A program made the position numbers and the translations under genes. A model generated the notes under the pieces. The model was not told where the DNA came from. It saw nothing but the letters and a program-made list of their open reading frames with translations, and did not search any database. A stretch of DNA of 64,000 bases from Rhinopomastus cyanomelas (lineage: Eukaryota; Chordata; Aves; Bucerotiformes; Rhinopomastidae): contig VXBP01004020.1 in assembly GCA_013400115.1 (NCBI GenBank), positions 475,097 through 539,096 on the forward strand, in the 5' to 3' direction. Positions 36,537-47,300 of the stretch are shown piece by piece (position 1 is the first letter of the stretch; the number at the start of each line of letters is the position of its first letter).

Positions 36537-38934
36537 CTCTACCTGCGGAGAGATCTCCTTCTGTCTGTCTCTTACACTGATGAGAGCTGAGGCTCACGGT
36601 TGTCTTTGTTTTGAGAAATATTGATCCATGAGCTAATCCACAATGTTAGCTCAGGGCAAATACAGAGTGGGCTAAGCTAAGCTGAAAAACTTTGTGCTTT
36701 CTGTCATTACAAGTTGTGCAGAGATCATTGTTATGGATGCATGCTGGTGAGATGCACCGACTCTATTACATACTTGAGTAGCCAGAGTATAAAGGGAAGA
36801 GAAGAGGAAGAAAGAAGGAGGGAGGGATGCTTTTTGCCACGGTCTTGTTTTACTGGACAAGCATGGGCGTCACAGTGTTGACTGCTTTTCTCAGTTTTGG
36901 GGCTGGGAATAGCCACTGCCTTGACAAATTGTGCTTGGCAAACTGAAGTAAAGAGGCCCTCTGCCAGGCTACTCCTTCCATGGAATCTGATGTCTGATCA
37001 TCCCGGTCTCACGGACTGTCCTTCACTGTCAGAGAGTTACTGTCAATCCTATCTGCAAAAGTGCAAAGGTGCTATCATTCATCCAATAGGTGGACCATAA
37101 AACTCTTGCCTCCCAAAGACCTCAGAGGATGTTAACCCTTAAATGGAATTCAATTGCACTTGGTGTGAGTTCAGGATTCATCTATTAATTAGGAGCGCCT
37201 GTCTTTGCTACGATTTAGTCCAACTCTGCTGTGCAGCTTGGGAGCAGCACAGGATTCCCAACATCCTGCATTTCAGTGGGGGTTCAGCTGAGGTTCTACC
37301 TGTGAGCAAGTGCCTGTGTGGTGGTAGATGTTTTGCCTCTGCTTAAAGCATGGATTGTTTTTCAGGATGCAAAAAATACAATCCTGGTGTATGTCATACA
37401 TTTTATTCAGTTGTAAATGTTGAGAATTAACACTTTTTTCTAATTTTTTTCTGGATATTCTGCAGTTATTGGCTTGAAGCTGCAGATTCAGGAAAAATTA
37501 AAGAGAATAAATGGTCTTCAAGTCTGGCCACAAGGCTTGAATTTCCCACACAACCAGTATTAGGAGCTAAGTTTAGTAAGTCAGGGAGCTAAATTTGGAG
37601 ATAATTCCAGGAAGACCCTTCTGATTACTTTGCCTCTGAACAAAATTAAATACATTAGAGAACTTCCCAGTGAAGTTAAATGAATTAAACAACTGCTGTA
37701 ATGGGAGCATCACCTCCATATCAAGGTGATTACAACCCAGCATGACTGTAAACATGTTCTGCTTTCTCTATACCCCTGTGCCTGCAGGTGTTCTGCCTCC
37801 TCAGGCAATGTTCCTGTCCAGGGTACCTCTGCCACTTCACGCAACAAGTAGGTTGCTTCAGCCCTTGCTCCAAGTGTTTCGGTTAACAGGTAACAAGTCC
37901 TTAAAGAATGTGCTTATGGTCTGACCTGGATGACTGCTTTACTTTGCTGAGCCATGCAAGGCAGAGAGAAAGAAAATGTCAGGCTGAGACAACTACCTGG
38001 TATTCATATGAGGGGGAGCAGTGGTGGAAGCCAAGTAACAAAGTACCATGGAGGAGAGATAACAGTGATACCTGTGCTGGTGGGTCTCTGGAGACCCTGC
38101 AGAAGTAGTTGCAGGCTTGCAGGCTCAGCAACTCTTACAACATCTATGATTTCCTGAAGTGAAAGAAAATTTTGTCACAGTATCAGAGCAACTCAAAACA
38201 GCACTGTTCAAAGTGCAGGAGTCCACCAGAACCAGACTCTGAAGTTGATGCCATAGGTAGAAAATATGGTCTTGTAGTGACCCACTGCTGAAGAGCTGTG
38301 GGTAAATCCCTGAGTCTATGTAAATTTTGGGGAAAAATAAGCTGGGGTGAAGCAGACAATAGCACAGCAGATTTTGACAGTCCCTTGTAGCCTTAAGCTC
38401 TGCAAACTCAGCCTACATGCAATTCCTTTAGAAATGGAAAGGTGGAAATGCTCCACATGTCAGGTCCAATAGCAGAGCAATGTGGAATATCATCATACTT
38501 CTATGGTCCTATGGTCCCTCCCCACTCAGCATCAGCAGGCGGATTCACAGTTTTGCATTGACAGCAGCCCAGAGGCAGGAGATGCACACAGAAACCTGAA
38601 CAACAAAACATGCCACCAGTATTTATTAACATAGCCTTGTAAATCAAAACAATCTACCTGTCCGGTGTCTTGTCCAGAAATTATTGGCTCATCCATCTTA
38701 GCCATATTAAGGGGGCCACATTTATCAAGCTTGCATAAAAAGAGATATAAAAAGACAATTCTCAGACAATAATTACTTGCAGGCATCTCACCTACAGCAA
38801 CAGCCCATTTTGTAAGAATGTACCCTCTGTTTGGCATTGCCATGTTGTATAGAAGGAGAGAGAGAAGATGCTCAGCTTTTCTGCAGAGGTGTACAGATGG
38901 GAATATGGAAAGAGGCGAAACTCAGGATAGTGGT
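36537..38934. other. Unannotated non-coding sequence
   Basis: No gene or named repeat recognised. Confidence 0.55.
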
Positions 38935-39120
38935 GGGGGCAATGGGGCACTGAAACAGGCTGCCCAGAGAGGTTGTGGAATCCCCTTCTCTGGAGATGTT
39001 CAAAACCAGCCTGGGCGTGTTCCTGTGTGACCTAATCTAGGTGATCCTGCTCTGGCAGAGGGGGTTGGACTAGATGGTCTTTTGAGATCCCTTCCAACCC
39101 CTACTTCTGTGATTCTGTGA
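38935..39120 (+). mobile_element. CR1 retrotransposon 3' end
   Basis: GGCACTGAAACAGGCTGCCC, AGAGAGGTTGTGGAATCCCC, TGTTCCTGTGTGACCTAATC, GGGGGTTGGACTAGATGGTC, GATCCCTTCCAACCCCTA, and a terminal TTCTGTGATTCTGTGA. A short plus-strand CR1 without an open ORF2 frame. The left boundary is approximate. Confidence 0.92.
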
Positions 39121-42100
39121 AACTTTGAAACTCAGGTCAAAATAATGACTCAGGCTGATGACTACTTCTAGGTGTGTGAGCATTTTAGCAAAGATTTTGT
39201 GCAATTGCATCGTGTAATAGCAATATTGTCTCTATCCTCCCAATGTACCACGCTGAAATACCGGGAACACACAGCTCTACTGTACATACGTTGTCAAAGT
39301 AGTCTGGAATAAACTTTGATGCTGCTCACTGGTTTGTTAAAGCAATTGTAAACAGTCCATTAATTTAGATAAACTTCCATCAGGACACAGGCTGCATCTC
39401 CCCAGATGCAGCTGCCAGTCACACACTCATTCTCGATTCTTGGTGGCCAGATCACTCAGGTGGGTTTACAGCCTCTATGTGAGTGAAGACATGATCATTT
39501 TTCCACTGGCTCTCTTGCCAAGGTCAGCAGTTGCTCTGAAATTTGAATCTGAATTTGAAGCTATTTCCTTCTACCACTCGAGTTTATCTTCCAAATCAAA
39601 TGCAAGCAAAGTATACATTGTGAATACTAAATCAATAAAATAGAATGATTGCTCTTTTCCCACATTTGCTATAAAGTTTAGAACTTGGGGGAACTCCTTT
39701 AGAGAGGTGTATTACTGTGTTGAGCAGTGTACGTGCCAACACACAGAGTGAGCCCCTGCCTCTCTGAGTTCCCACTCTGAGAGACGATCTTTTTCTCAAA
39801 GAATTGAACAAAACAGGGGAAAGCTGGGAAAGGAGACAGAGCTTGCTCACAGAGAAAGCCTGTAAAACTGTTTAAATTGTAAACAAATCTTGCTTTTTAA
39901 TATTAAAATATATGAAAATGACTGCTTTTAAAAATCAATGTTTTTAAAACCCATATTTTTCAAAAAAGATGCTTTATTGAAAAAAAATTATACAGGAGGC
40001 AGTACAGTAGCCTCTGAGAAAATTATCAACTATACATATTTTCCTCCTTTGCTTACAAATGATCATGAGAGGCATAAAACCTCTGCACACTTCCAAGATG
40101 GTCAAAACCATTTATGTGATGCAGAACAAGGAAGTTGTGGAGGGTTTCCAGAGACTGGCAAACTCCTTTCAGCAATCTCCTCACTGGGGGATTGCCTGAA
40201 GTTTCTTTTGATGCACCATTTCTGTCTCTTGATGTGTTTTGGGGAAAAGTTGTCATCTCAGACAGCGAATCACTACACTACAAAAATCTAGATTGGTCTA
40301 GCATTTTCCTAGAAAGTAGAGAGAAGATGCTAAGTCCCACCAGGACCTGTTTGCTGCCACGTGGTGCCAAGCTATGTGACTCTGATCCTGTGCTGGACAA
40401 GCCCGTGGCTGTGCTGTGGGCATTAACTCATCTCTTCCCCAACGTGAGTAGCTCTGCACCACATCCACACCCCTCAGCGACGTTATTTTGTATGTAGGAG
40501 GGGAGGGAAGCAGCAGATATGTTTTCTAGGAGAATCCATCACAAATAAATAATCTTGTATGAATTATGGAGTGAGATGGAGTACGCAGCACGATACCGCT
40601 GTTATAAATGCCCGTGTTGTGCTGGGGTACTGGAGGAGACAAATTGGCGTGGACAGAGCATGTATGTGTGGTACGAAGATTAGGTGTGATGGATTAGCGT
40701 TGCAGTTCTCCGGGACTGCAGCGCTGCCTGAGGCCTGCGTTTGTCAGGCAGCTCCACGGCTGCAAAGGCAGAACCCACTGGTGTGGCAGGGGAGATGTGG
40801 TGTTGCGATGTGGGTGGCCGTGTTGGGATATGTAGAAACTGTGATTCATCATTTGGACTTCTTGCTTCTGATTTCCTGCTGCTTCTGAGCAACAAATGGA
40901 ATTGCAGATGCAAGTCTGTGCAGCAGTGGGACTCTTGGGGGTGGCTGTGAGTAACTGGCAGGTATAAATCATAGCTCCTGCAAGCAGTTAGGGGCCCCAT
41001 GGGAATAAGAGACAGCACATGAAACTTAAGGTCAGCTGCAATGCTGTGAACACAGAGTCATTGTCCACTGTGTTATAGGATCTATAGAAACTGGTAGAGC
41101 TACCGTCCGCTTGCAGCCATCACACATCTGAGGCAACTCAGCAATGCCCAGCGTGCGCAGTCTGTCTGTAGCTGTCAGGCAGGAGGGATTTACTTTGAGT
41201 ATTTTTCACTACAGTACAGCTCCCTGGGATTTAACAGACACAGAACAGAAGAGTCAGAGGGAACTCATGAATATCTCCTGGTAATAACATGCAAACCTTT
41301 CTCTGATGTTTGTATTCAAACTGGGGTACAAATAAAGACATGGGCTTACTTGAGGGATTCAATACAGCTTATTTTCATGAGTTACTCTACTAAAGTATTT
41401 TGGAATAAAAATATGAAATGAATCAAAAGCAACTGGGCATTTACAAAGATCTCATTGCAAAACGCAGCCTGCTTTTCAACCAGGGAGATACATCTGATTT
41501 TTTTTCCTTTTAAAATGGTTTCTGTGCTCAAAGGAGAAGTATAAAACTTGAGGAGAAGAAAAGTTTATCCCTTTTCCCAGAGTATTCTTAGGTAAGTCTT
41601 CTGAAAGTGCCCAAATGACTCAGAAGCAGAGGTTGCTCTCTTCAGAAGGGACATGGGTTTTTGTCAACTGGGTGATAAAGATGTCAGTGTGCTGAGATTT
41701 CAGGACAAAAGCAAAGCTGGATCGCAAAGCAAGGTCTGTCAGAGACATCCTTATTTGCTGGGGGAGGGAAGCAGCATGGGTTTGGAGACAGTGAGCTCAT
41801 GAACAGAGTCTAGTGGCACAGCAGCCAGCACTTATTCTTGGGCTCTTCCTTGCTTGTCACGATGGACATCTCCCCATCTAGGAAGAGGGGGAAGGCTTGG
41901 GAGACGAGCTGCCCTGAGCTCTCACCTTTTTTAATGGACTGTTGCTGTGCAGGGTGGCTCATGCTCAGGGATGGGCACCTGGGACTGCTAAATGAGCTGT
42001 AGTTAGAGGTGGGCCATGTGGACGCATTTCAAATGGGGAGATGTGACAGGCATTCGGCACTGGATTGTGTCCCCAATTGCCAAGCAACTTCTGCAGTTCT

Positions 42101-43260
42101 GATGTGTCAGGAGGCTTTTCACAGCTGCAGATGAGGAGCATTCTGCTAACAGTCTAAGCCTCAAGGAAATTCTGCAGGGATGTAGCAGGCTCTTCACTAG
42201 GGCTCTTCTGTATAGAGAGTCTGGTTTCATTCTCAGTCCAAACCATGCAAAAGGCAAAGCCTCATCAGGCCCTAGCAGATGTGATGGGCTAATTGTTATA
42301 GAAGATGATGTACTTGGGATTTGTAATTAAAATTAAAGCTATTTGCTATAAAACATGTAGAATTTAATTCCTTTCATTAGATATCCAGGGCTAATTGTTG
42401 CATCCAGCAGGGAGAAAACGGCATTGTAATTGCTTGATATCTCACGCTGGTTTGATTAGAAGATGATAGGAATGGTAAAAAAGAGATAACTCTGAGAAAG
42501 GCTTTATAATTCTTTCTTTGATTTTTACTTGGTGCCAAGTATTTCTAAAATAAACCAGACATTTTCAAACTGGCTTTCTGTCCTGTCTCAGTAAGAAGGG
42601 TATGGGGGGGTGAATAAATATGCTCTTTTTGTTGACTCTTGGAGAGACACTGAGACTCCCAGTTGAGCAACAGCACTGTTCTAGGGCTGAGATCAATAAA
42701 CGCTCACTGGTCATCTACAGACATCCTCCTCATCATCATTCTTTCAATTCTTCTGCCAGGGAAACCGAGGCAGTGAAAGGCGAAACAACAGGTTTCACAT
42801 CACTTAACATCAGTGGCAAGGACATCTTGTGATTAGTACGGACATGGCCTTTTCATGGAAATCTGGAGACCTGAGGACCAACCACAGAGAGAAACATTTT
42901 CATGGCTCAAATAGAGAGAAGCCCCCTTTGTCTGTGTTGGAGACTCACAAGGCTTGGGAGCTACTGCTGCAGCAAACTGAAAAGAGCAGCCTGTACAGTG
43001 AGTCCCACTTATTCTTTTAGTCTTTATCAGGAGACTTTTTCATATTTCCCCAGTACAGTAATGGTAACAGTGCCATGACTGTGGCTTTAGACAGCCCAGC
43101 TCAGTGAGAGGCATGACACCCTTTCACTGAGACACCCCCATGCCTCATCAGTCTATGAGTCAAGGAATAGAGGTTGATTCACTGAGGTCCTTCAGATACG
43201 ACGGATGTCTTCTGACCTCTGACCTTCAAGCATCCAAGTCTCACAACTGGGCAGGTCATC
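39121..43260. other. Unannotated non-coding sequence
   Basis: No gene recognised. About 40580-40830 has more CpG sites than its surroundings, and 42280-42480 is AT-rich and conserved-looking. Both are listed separately. Confidence 0.5.
42280..42480. other. Candidate conserved non-coding element with repeated GGGCTAATTGTT
   Basis: The 12-mer GGGCTAATTGTT occurs at 42286-42297 and again at 42388-42399. Between and around them are TGTAATTAAAATTAAAGC, AATTTAATTCC and ATTGTAATTGCTTG. This density of TAATT homeodomain-type cores in otherwise unique DNA is typical of developmental enhancers, but no conservation evidence is available here. Confidence 0.28.
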
Positions 43261-43974
43261 TCACACAGCATCCTCACAGCCAAGCTGTGGCAGTGTGGTC
43301 TGCACGATAGGGTAGTGAGGTGGATGATGAACTGGCTGCAGGACAGCAGGCAGAGAGTAGTGGTCAATGGGACAGAGTCCAGTGGGAGGCCTGCATGTAG
43401 TGGAGTCCCCCAAGGGTCGGTACTGGGATCAGTCCTGTTCAATCTATTCATTAATGACTTGGATGAGGGGTTAGGGTGCACTGCCAGCAAGTTTGCTGAT
43501 GACACAAAGCTGGGTGATGTCACCGACACCCCTCCAGACTGTGCTGCCATTCAGTGGGACCTGGAGAGGCTGGAGAGCTGGGCTGAGAAAAAATTAATGA
43601 ACTGTAACATGGATAAGTGTATAGTCTTGCATCTGGGAAAGAACAAGCCCAGGTTCTAGAGCAGGTTGGGGACTGACCTGTAGGAGAGCAGTGTAGGAGA
43701 AAGGGACCTGGGGGTCCTGGTGGACAGCAGGATGGCCATGAGCCAGCAGTGTGCTCTTGTGGCCAAGAGGGCCAACAGCATCCTGGGGTGGATCAGAAGA
43801 GGGGTGGTTAGCAGATGGAGAGAGGTTCTTCTCCCCCTTTACTCTGCACTGCTGAGACCACACCTGGAGTATTGTGTCCAGTTCTGGGCCCCTCATTTCA
43901 GTGACACAGAGCTGTTGGAGGGAGTCCAGCGTAGAGCAACAAGGATGATGAAGGAAGTGGAGCACTTCCCTTGA
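43261..43974 (+). pseudogene. CR1 ORF2 RT remnant with two nonsense codons
   Basis: One plus frame runs from about 43315 to a stop at 43972-43974 with only two internal stops, TAG at 43657-43659 and TAG at 43681-43683. It encodes VVRWMMNWLQ-type sequence, motif B (SGVPQGSVLGSVLFN), motif C (SKFADDTKL, FADD codons at 43492-43503), then LESWAEKKLMN, LHLGKNKPRF, LGVLVDSRMAMSQQC, LVAKRANSILGWIRRGVV, LLRPHLEYCVQFWAP and LEGVQRRATRMM. After this the frame is lost before the C-terminal VTEHWNRL-type block. Endonuclease, palm N-terminus and motif A are missing by 5' truncation. The low number of lesions suggests a relatively recent insertion. Confidence 0.9.
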
Positions 43975-44365
43975 GAGGGGAGACTGAGGGAACTGGGTTT
44001 CTCTAGCTTGGAGGAGAGGAGACTGAGGGGTCGCCTCATTAATGTCTATAAATAATGAGAGGGGTTGGTGTCAGAAGAATGGAGCTAGCGTCATCTGGTG
44101 ATAGGACAAGGGGCAATGGGTGTAAGCTGGAACATAGGAGGTTCCATATAAATGTCAGAAGGAACTTCTTCACAGTGAGGGTGATGGAGTACTAGAACAG
44201 GCTGCCCAAGGGAGTTGTGGAGTCTCCTTCTCTGGAGATGTTTAAAACCCGCCTGGATGTGTTCCTGTGCAACTTCGTGTAGGTGATCCTGCTGTGTCAG
44301 GGGAATTGGACTAGATGATCTTTCGAGGTCCCTTCCAATCCCTAATGATTCTACGATTCTATGAT
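43261..44365 (+). mobile_element. CR1 retrotransposon, 1.1 kb 5'-truncated copy
   Basis: A plus-strand CR1 starting at about TCACACAGCATCCTCACAGC, just after RT motif A, and ending in CCTAATGATTCTACGATTCT followed by ATGAT. It has the full CR1 3' layout (GGTGATGGAGTACTAGAACA, GATGTTTAAAACCCGCCTGG, TTGGACTAGATGATCTTTCG). It is the best-preserved representative of the subfamily shared with 24.2, 30.5, 35.5, 51.8 and 58.2 kb. Its last 33 bp (44333-44365) are identical to the stub at 51818-51850. Confidence 0.96.
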
Positions 44366-47300
44366 CTCAGGTGCTGAGGGTTAATGAAATTCATCACCAA
44401 GGCTGAAAACAGTTATGCAAAGGCTCCACACAACTGGTGTTTTATGAGAGAAATGGCCTGGTGGTAGGACCAAGCTACCTGCTTGGAGCAAATTGACCCC
44501 TGAAGCAGCCAGGCTGGATCTGTGTTACAGGGATACACTAACCCCTCATCTGTGCACCTTGCAAGCAGGAGCTGTGGGCAGGAGACATGTGGCTGGGATA
44601 GGGTGAAAGCAGGATATGAGCATGAGTCTCTTCAGCTTCCACCACCGTGTCTGAAACTCAGCTTAACTGGTGGGCTTCAGAGACTTTGTCAGTGGAGAAA
44701 CTTTATTTTGTGTCTCCAAATATTTGGTGTGGCGACTGCTTCTGCTGTCCTAATTTTTATCTTACAGAGAGGCTTGCCTCTGTGTTTTTCCTCTCCTTCC
44801 TAGAAGGTGGTAATCTTTTATTGGAGCTTTTTTCTGCCTGTGGAAAAGCCACGATGGACTTCTGCTAACACAAATACACAGGCATCTCCCGTGCTTTTCT
44901 GCTTGTAACTTGTTAAAAAGCCTCTCCAATTAAATAAACTTCCTGTCCATGAATTTTGTCTGTAGTATGTGTGACATTTCAGCCCAAAACCCAAACCTAT
45001 AGCTGTCTGTACTACACAGGATATCTTAAACTCATCTAATCAATATTTGCTTTCTAGTAAGCAGAAGAGGGGAAAGTATCTGTTGTACAGTGAGCTTTCC
45101 TATTCAATTTAATACATTTTTGTGGAGTTCCTTGCCTGTAATTTATTCTTCCCTCCCTTTCCTTGTTATTGGTGTTAATTATTTTCAAGCAACTCTCTCG
45201 GGGCTCGCAGATGAAGCGCAGACTTGGGCAAGCTTCTCTGCCTCTGGCAGGCAGTCACCCCGGGGAAGCACGGCCATGAATAGGTATGGGAAGAGAAAAC
45301 TGCCATAAATCTAAAGTCGGGCAGATCGAAGGGCAGGAACAGAGCAGTGGGAGACTGCTGGCAGTCTGGGTCTTCTCTGAGTCTGCATACAGATATGGAG
45401 GTTGATGGAAAGTCTTTGTATAAAACCAGCTTCTGCTGCTAGATTAAGAGTCAGTCGCTTCCTTCTGGGTTTTGATTTGGAGCACGGGGCAATACTTTAA
45501 GAGAAAGAGGACTGCAGCTTTTAAGGGTGCACCTAGGCAGTGCCTGGGTACCAGCTGTCACAGGAGGGAGTGGGTTCATACCGAAGCATGTGTGTTACAT
45601 GTTTCCACTGAAGAGAGTGAGTGAGTCAAAATTTGCTGCAGGTTGAAGACTTTGACTCCTGTTGCATCACAGGGGCTGCTGGAGCAACAACATATCTCCT
45701 CAAAGTCCAGAGGCTGCAGTGAAACCTGAAGAAGCCAGAGCTGTCTGTTTGTTAGGTAGAGATACGTGGCGTGAGAAGCTGATTTTCACATCTGTGTCTA
45801 AAATCACGACAGTCACCAATCAGAATCCGAGTTCCTCAAAGAGTTCTCTGCTCATTCGGAAGGAAAGGTAGGGTGCTGCTGCTTGGCCAAGGCAGGGGGT
45901 GGGGTGGGGGGTCTGCAGTGACCACAGGCTGTGGATCCCAGGCCCTCCTGCTGCTCTTTCTGTTGTGAAGAAGTGATTAAAAGACCAAACCAAAACACCA
46001 ACAAGACTCTGTCTGCACTTGGACAAAATAGCAGATTTCCCCTTCCTGCTCGACTGCAAAATCTAGGTCTGTCTCCACCTTTCTCGTTGCATTTATTTCC
46101 TAATGGGGACACAGAGGACTAGAGAGAAGCGTCTTCCTTTTCTCTGTGGTGGAACCCTGGTTTGACAAGGCAAGGAAGGGGACTGCTTACTGCTGCACTG
46201 TGCATCCACATGGAGATGGTAGCAACCTAGTTCTGGTGATAAGGATAAAAAAGGGTCATTTTATGCTAAAGCATCTCCTGTCGCGCGAGGTAAAATGGTT
46301 TTGCATCTCTGTATGACAGGGGCAGAACCACTTAAACAGAGTCCAGAGGTACATTGTAGTATCTCCCTAAGTAATTATATTACTGATAAATATCAGGCTA
46401 TCCTGTGGCCTGTAGCTCCTTCTAAATTTATCAGTGGAGAAACAGTTTGTGGGAGTTATTGCATCTTGATTTTGTTATTAATCCATCCATGCAGCTGTGC
46501 TCTCCCCCATGGTAAATGTCAGATATGGGAATCTGCAGAGTGGACAGAGGAAATTCTATGTCTGGAAGGCACAGATTGCTGGCTAAACAAACCTCCCACA
46601 GGAGAACCTTTGGAGAAATGGGAGCAGGGGGAGAGAAAAAGGAAAATTCTGTTCCAACCACAGAGGAGTTTAGTCCAAATACTTTGGCCAGTGCGGCAGA
46701 AATCTTGAACAGATGACATCAGCAAATGATTATTTTTTGTGGGTGCTTCGGTTACTGCATAATTTAAAAGGACATTTCTGTTGCCCTTTGCTACATAATT
46801 GAATTTTTATAATGCTGTTAATAAAAATATACATCAAATGTGGCAAATATTATTCTTAAACAGATTTTTTAAAATATGATTTCAGTCTGAGAGAGGCATG
46901 AGAAAACATTAAGAATAAATCTAAACATGCATTCTGAAATGATCTCTACGATTTAGTACTTCTTTAAATTACTGAAATAGTCGAGTGTCTTCTCTACCTC
47001 TGTGAAGTAATTCTGGGTTTTCCAAGAAAGTGGATGTATCTCAGCTGTTGTAAAGAGGGACCAGTCTTGCAGTCACTTCCAGGTAAACATCCCATTTGTT
47101 TCCAAGGTAGTTTTGTCAGGGTAAGGGAGACAGCTGCATCAAGGTGCATAAATGTACGTAAAATGTCTTTTCCAGTGTGTCCCTTATTGGGGTGTTGAAA
47201 ACAGCATTATCCTTTCATGTCCCATACAGTGAGGCAGTAAATAATTTTTCAAAGTTTTGGAGATGAAGAAAAATACATTTGCACCTTGGTGCTTAATCCT

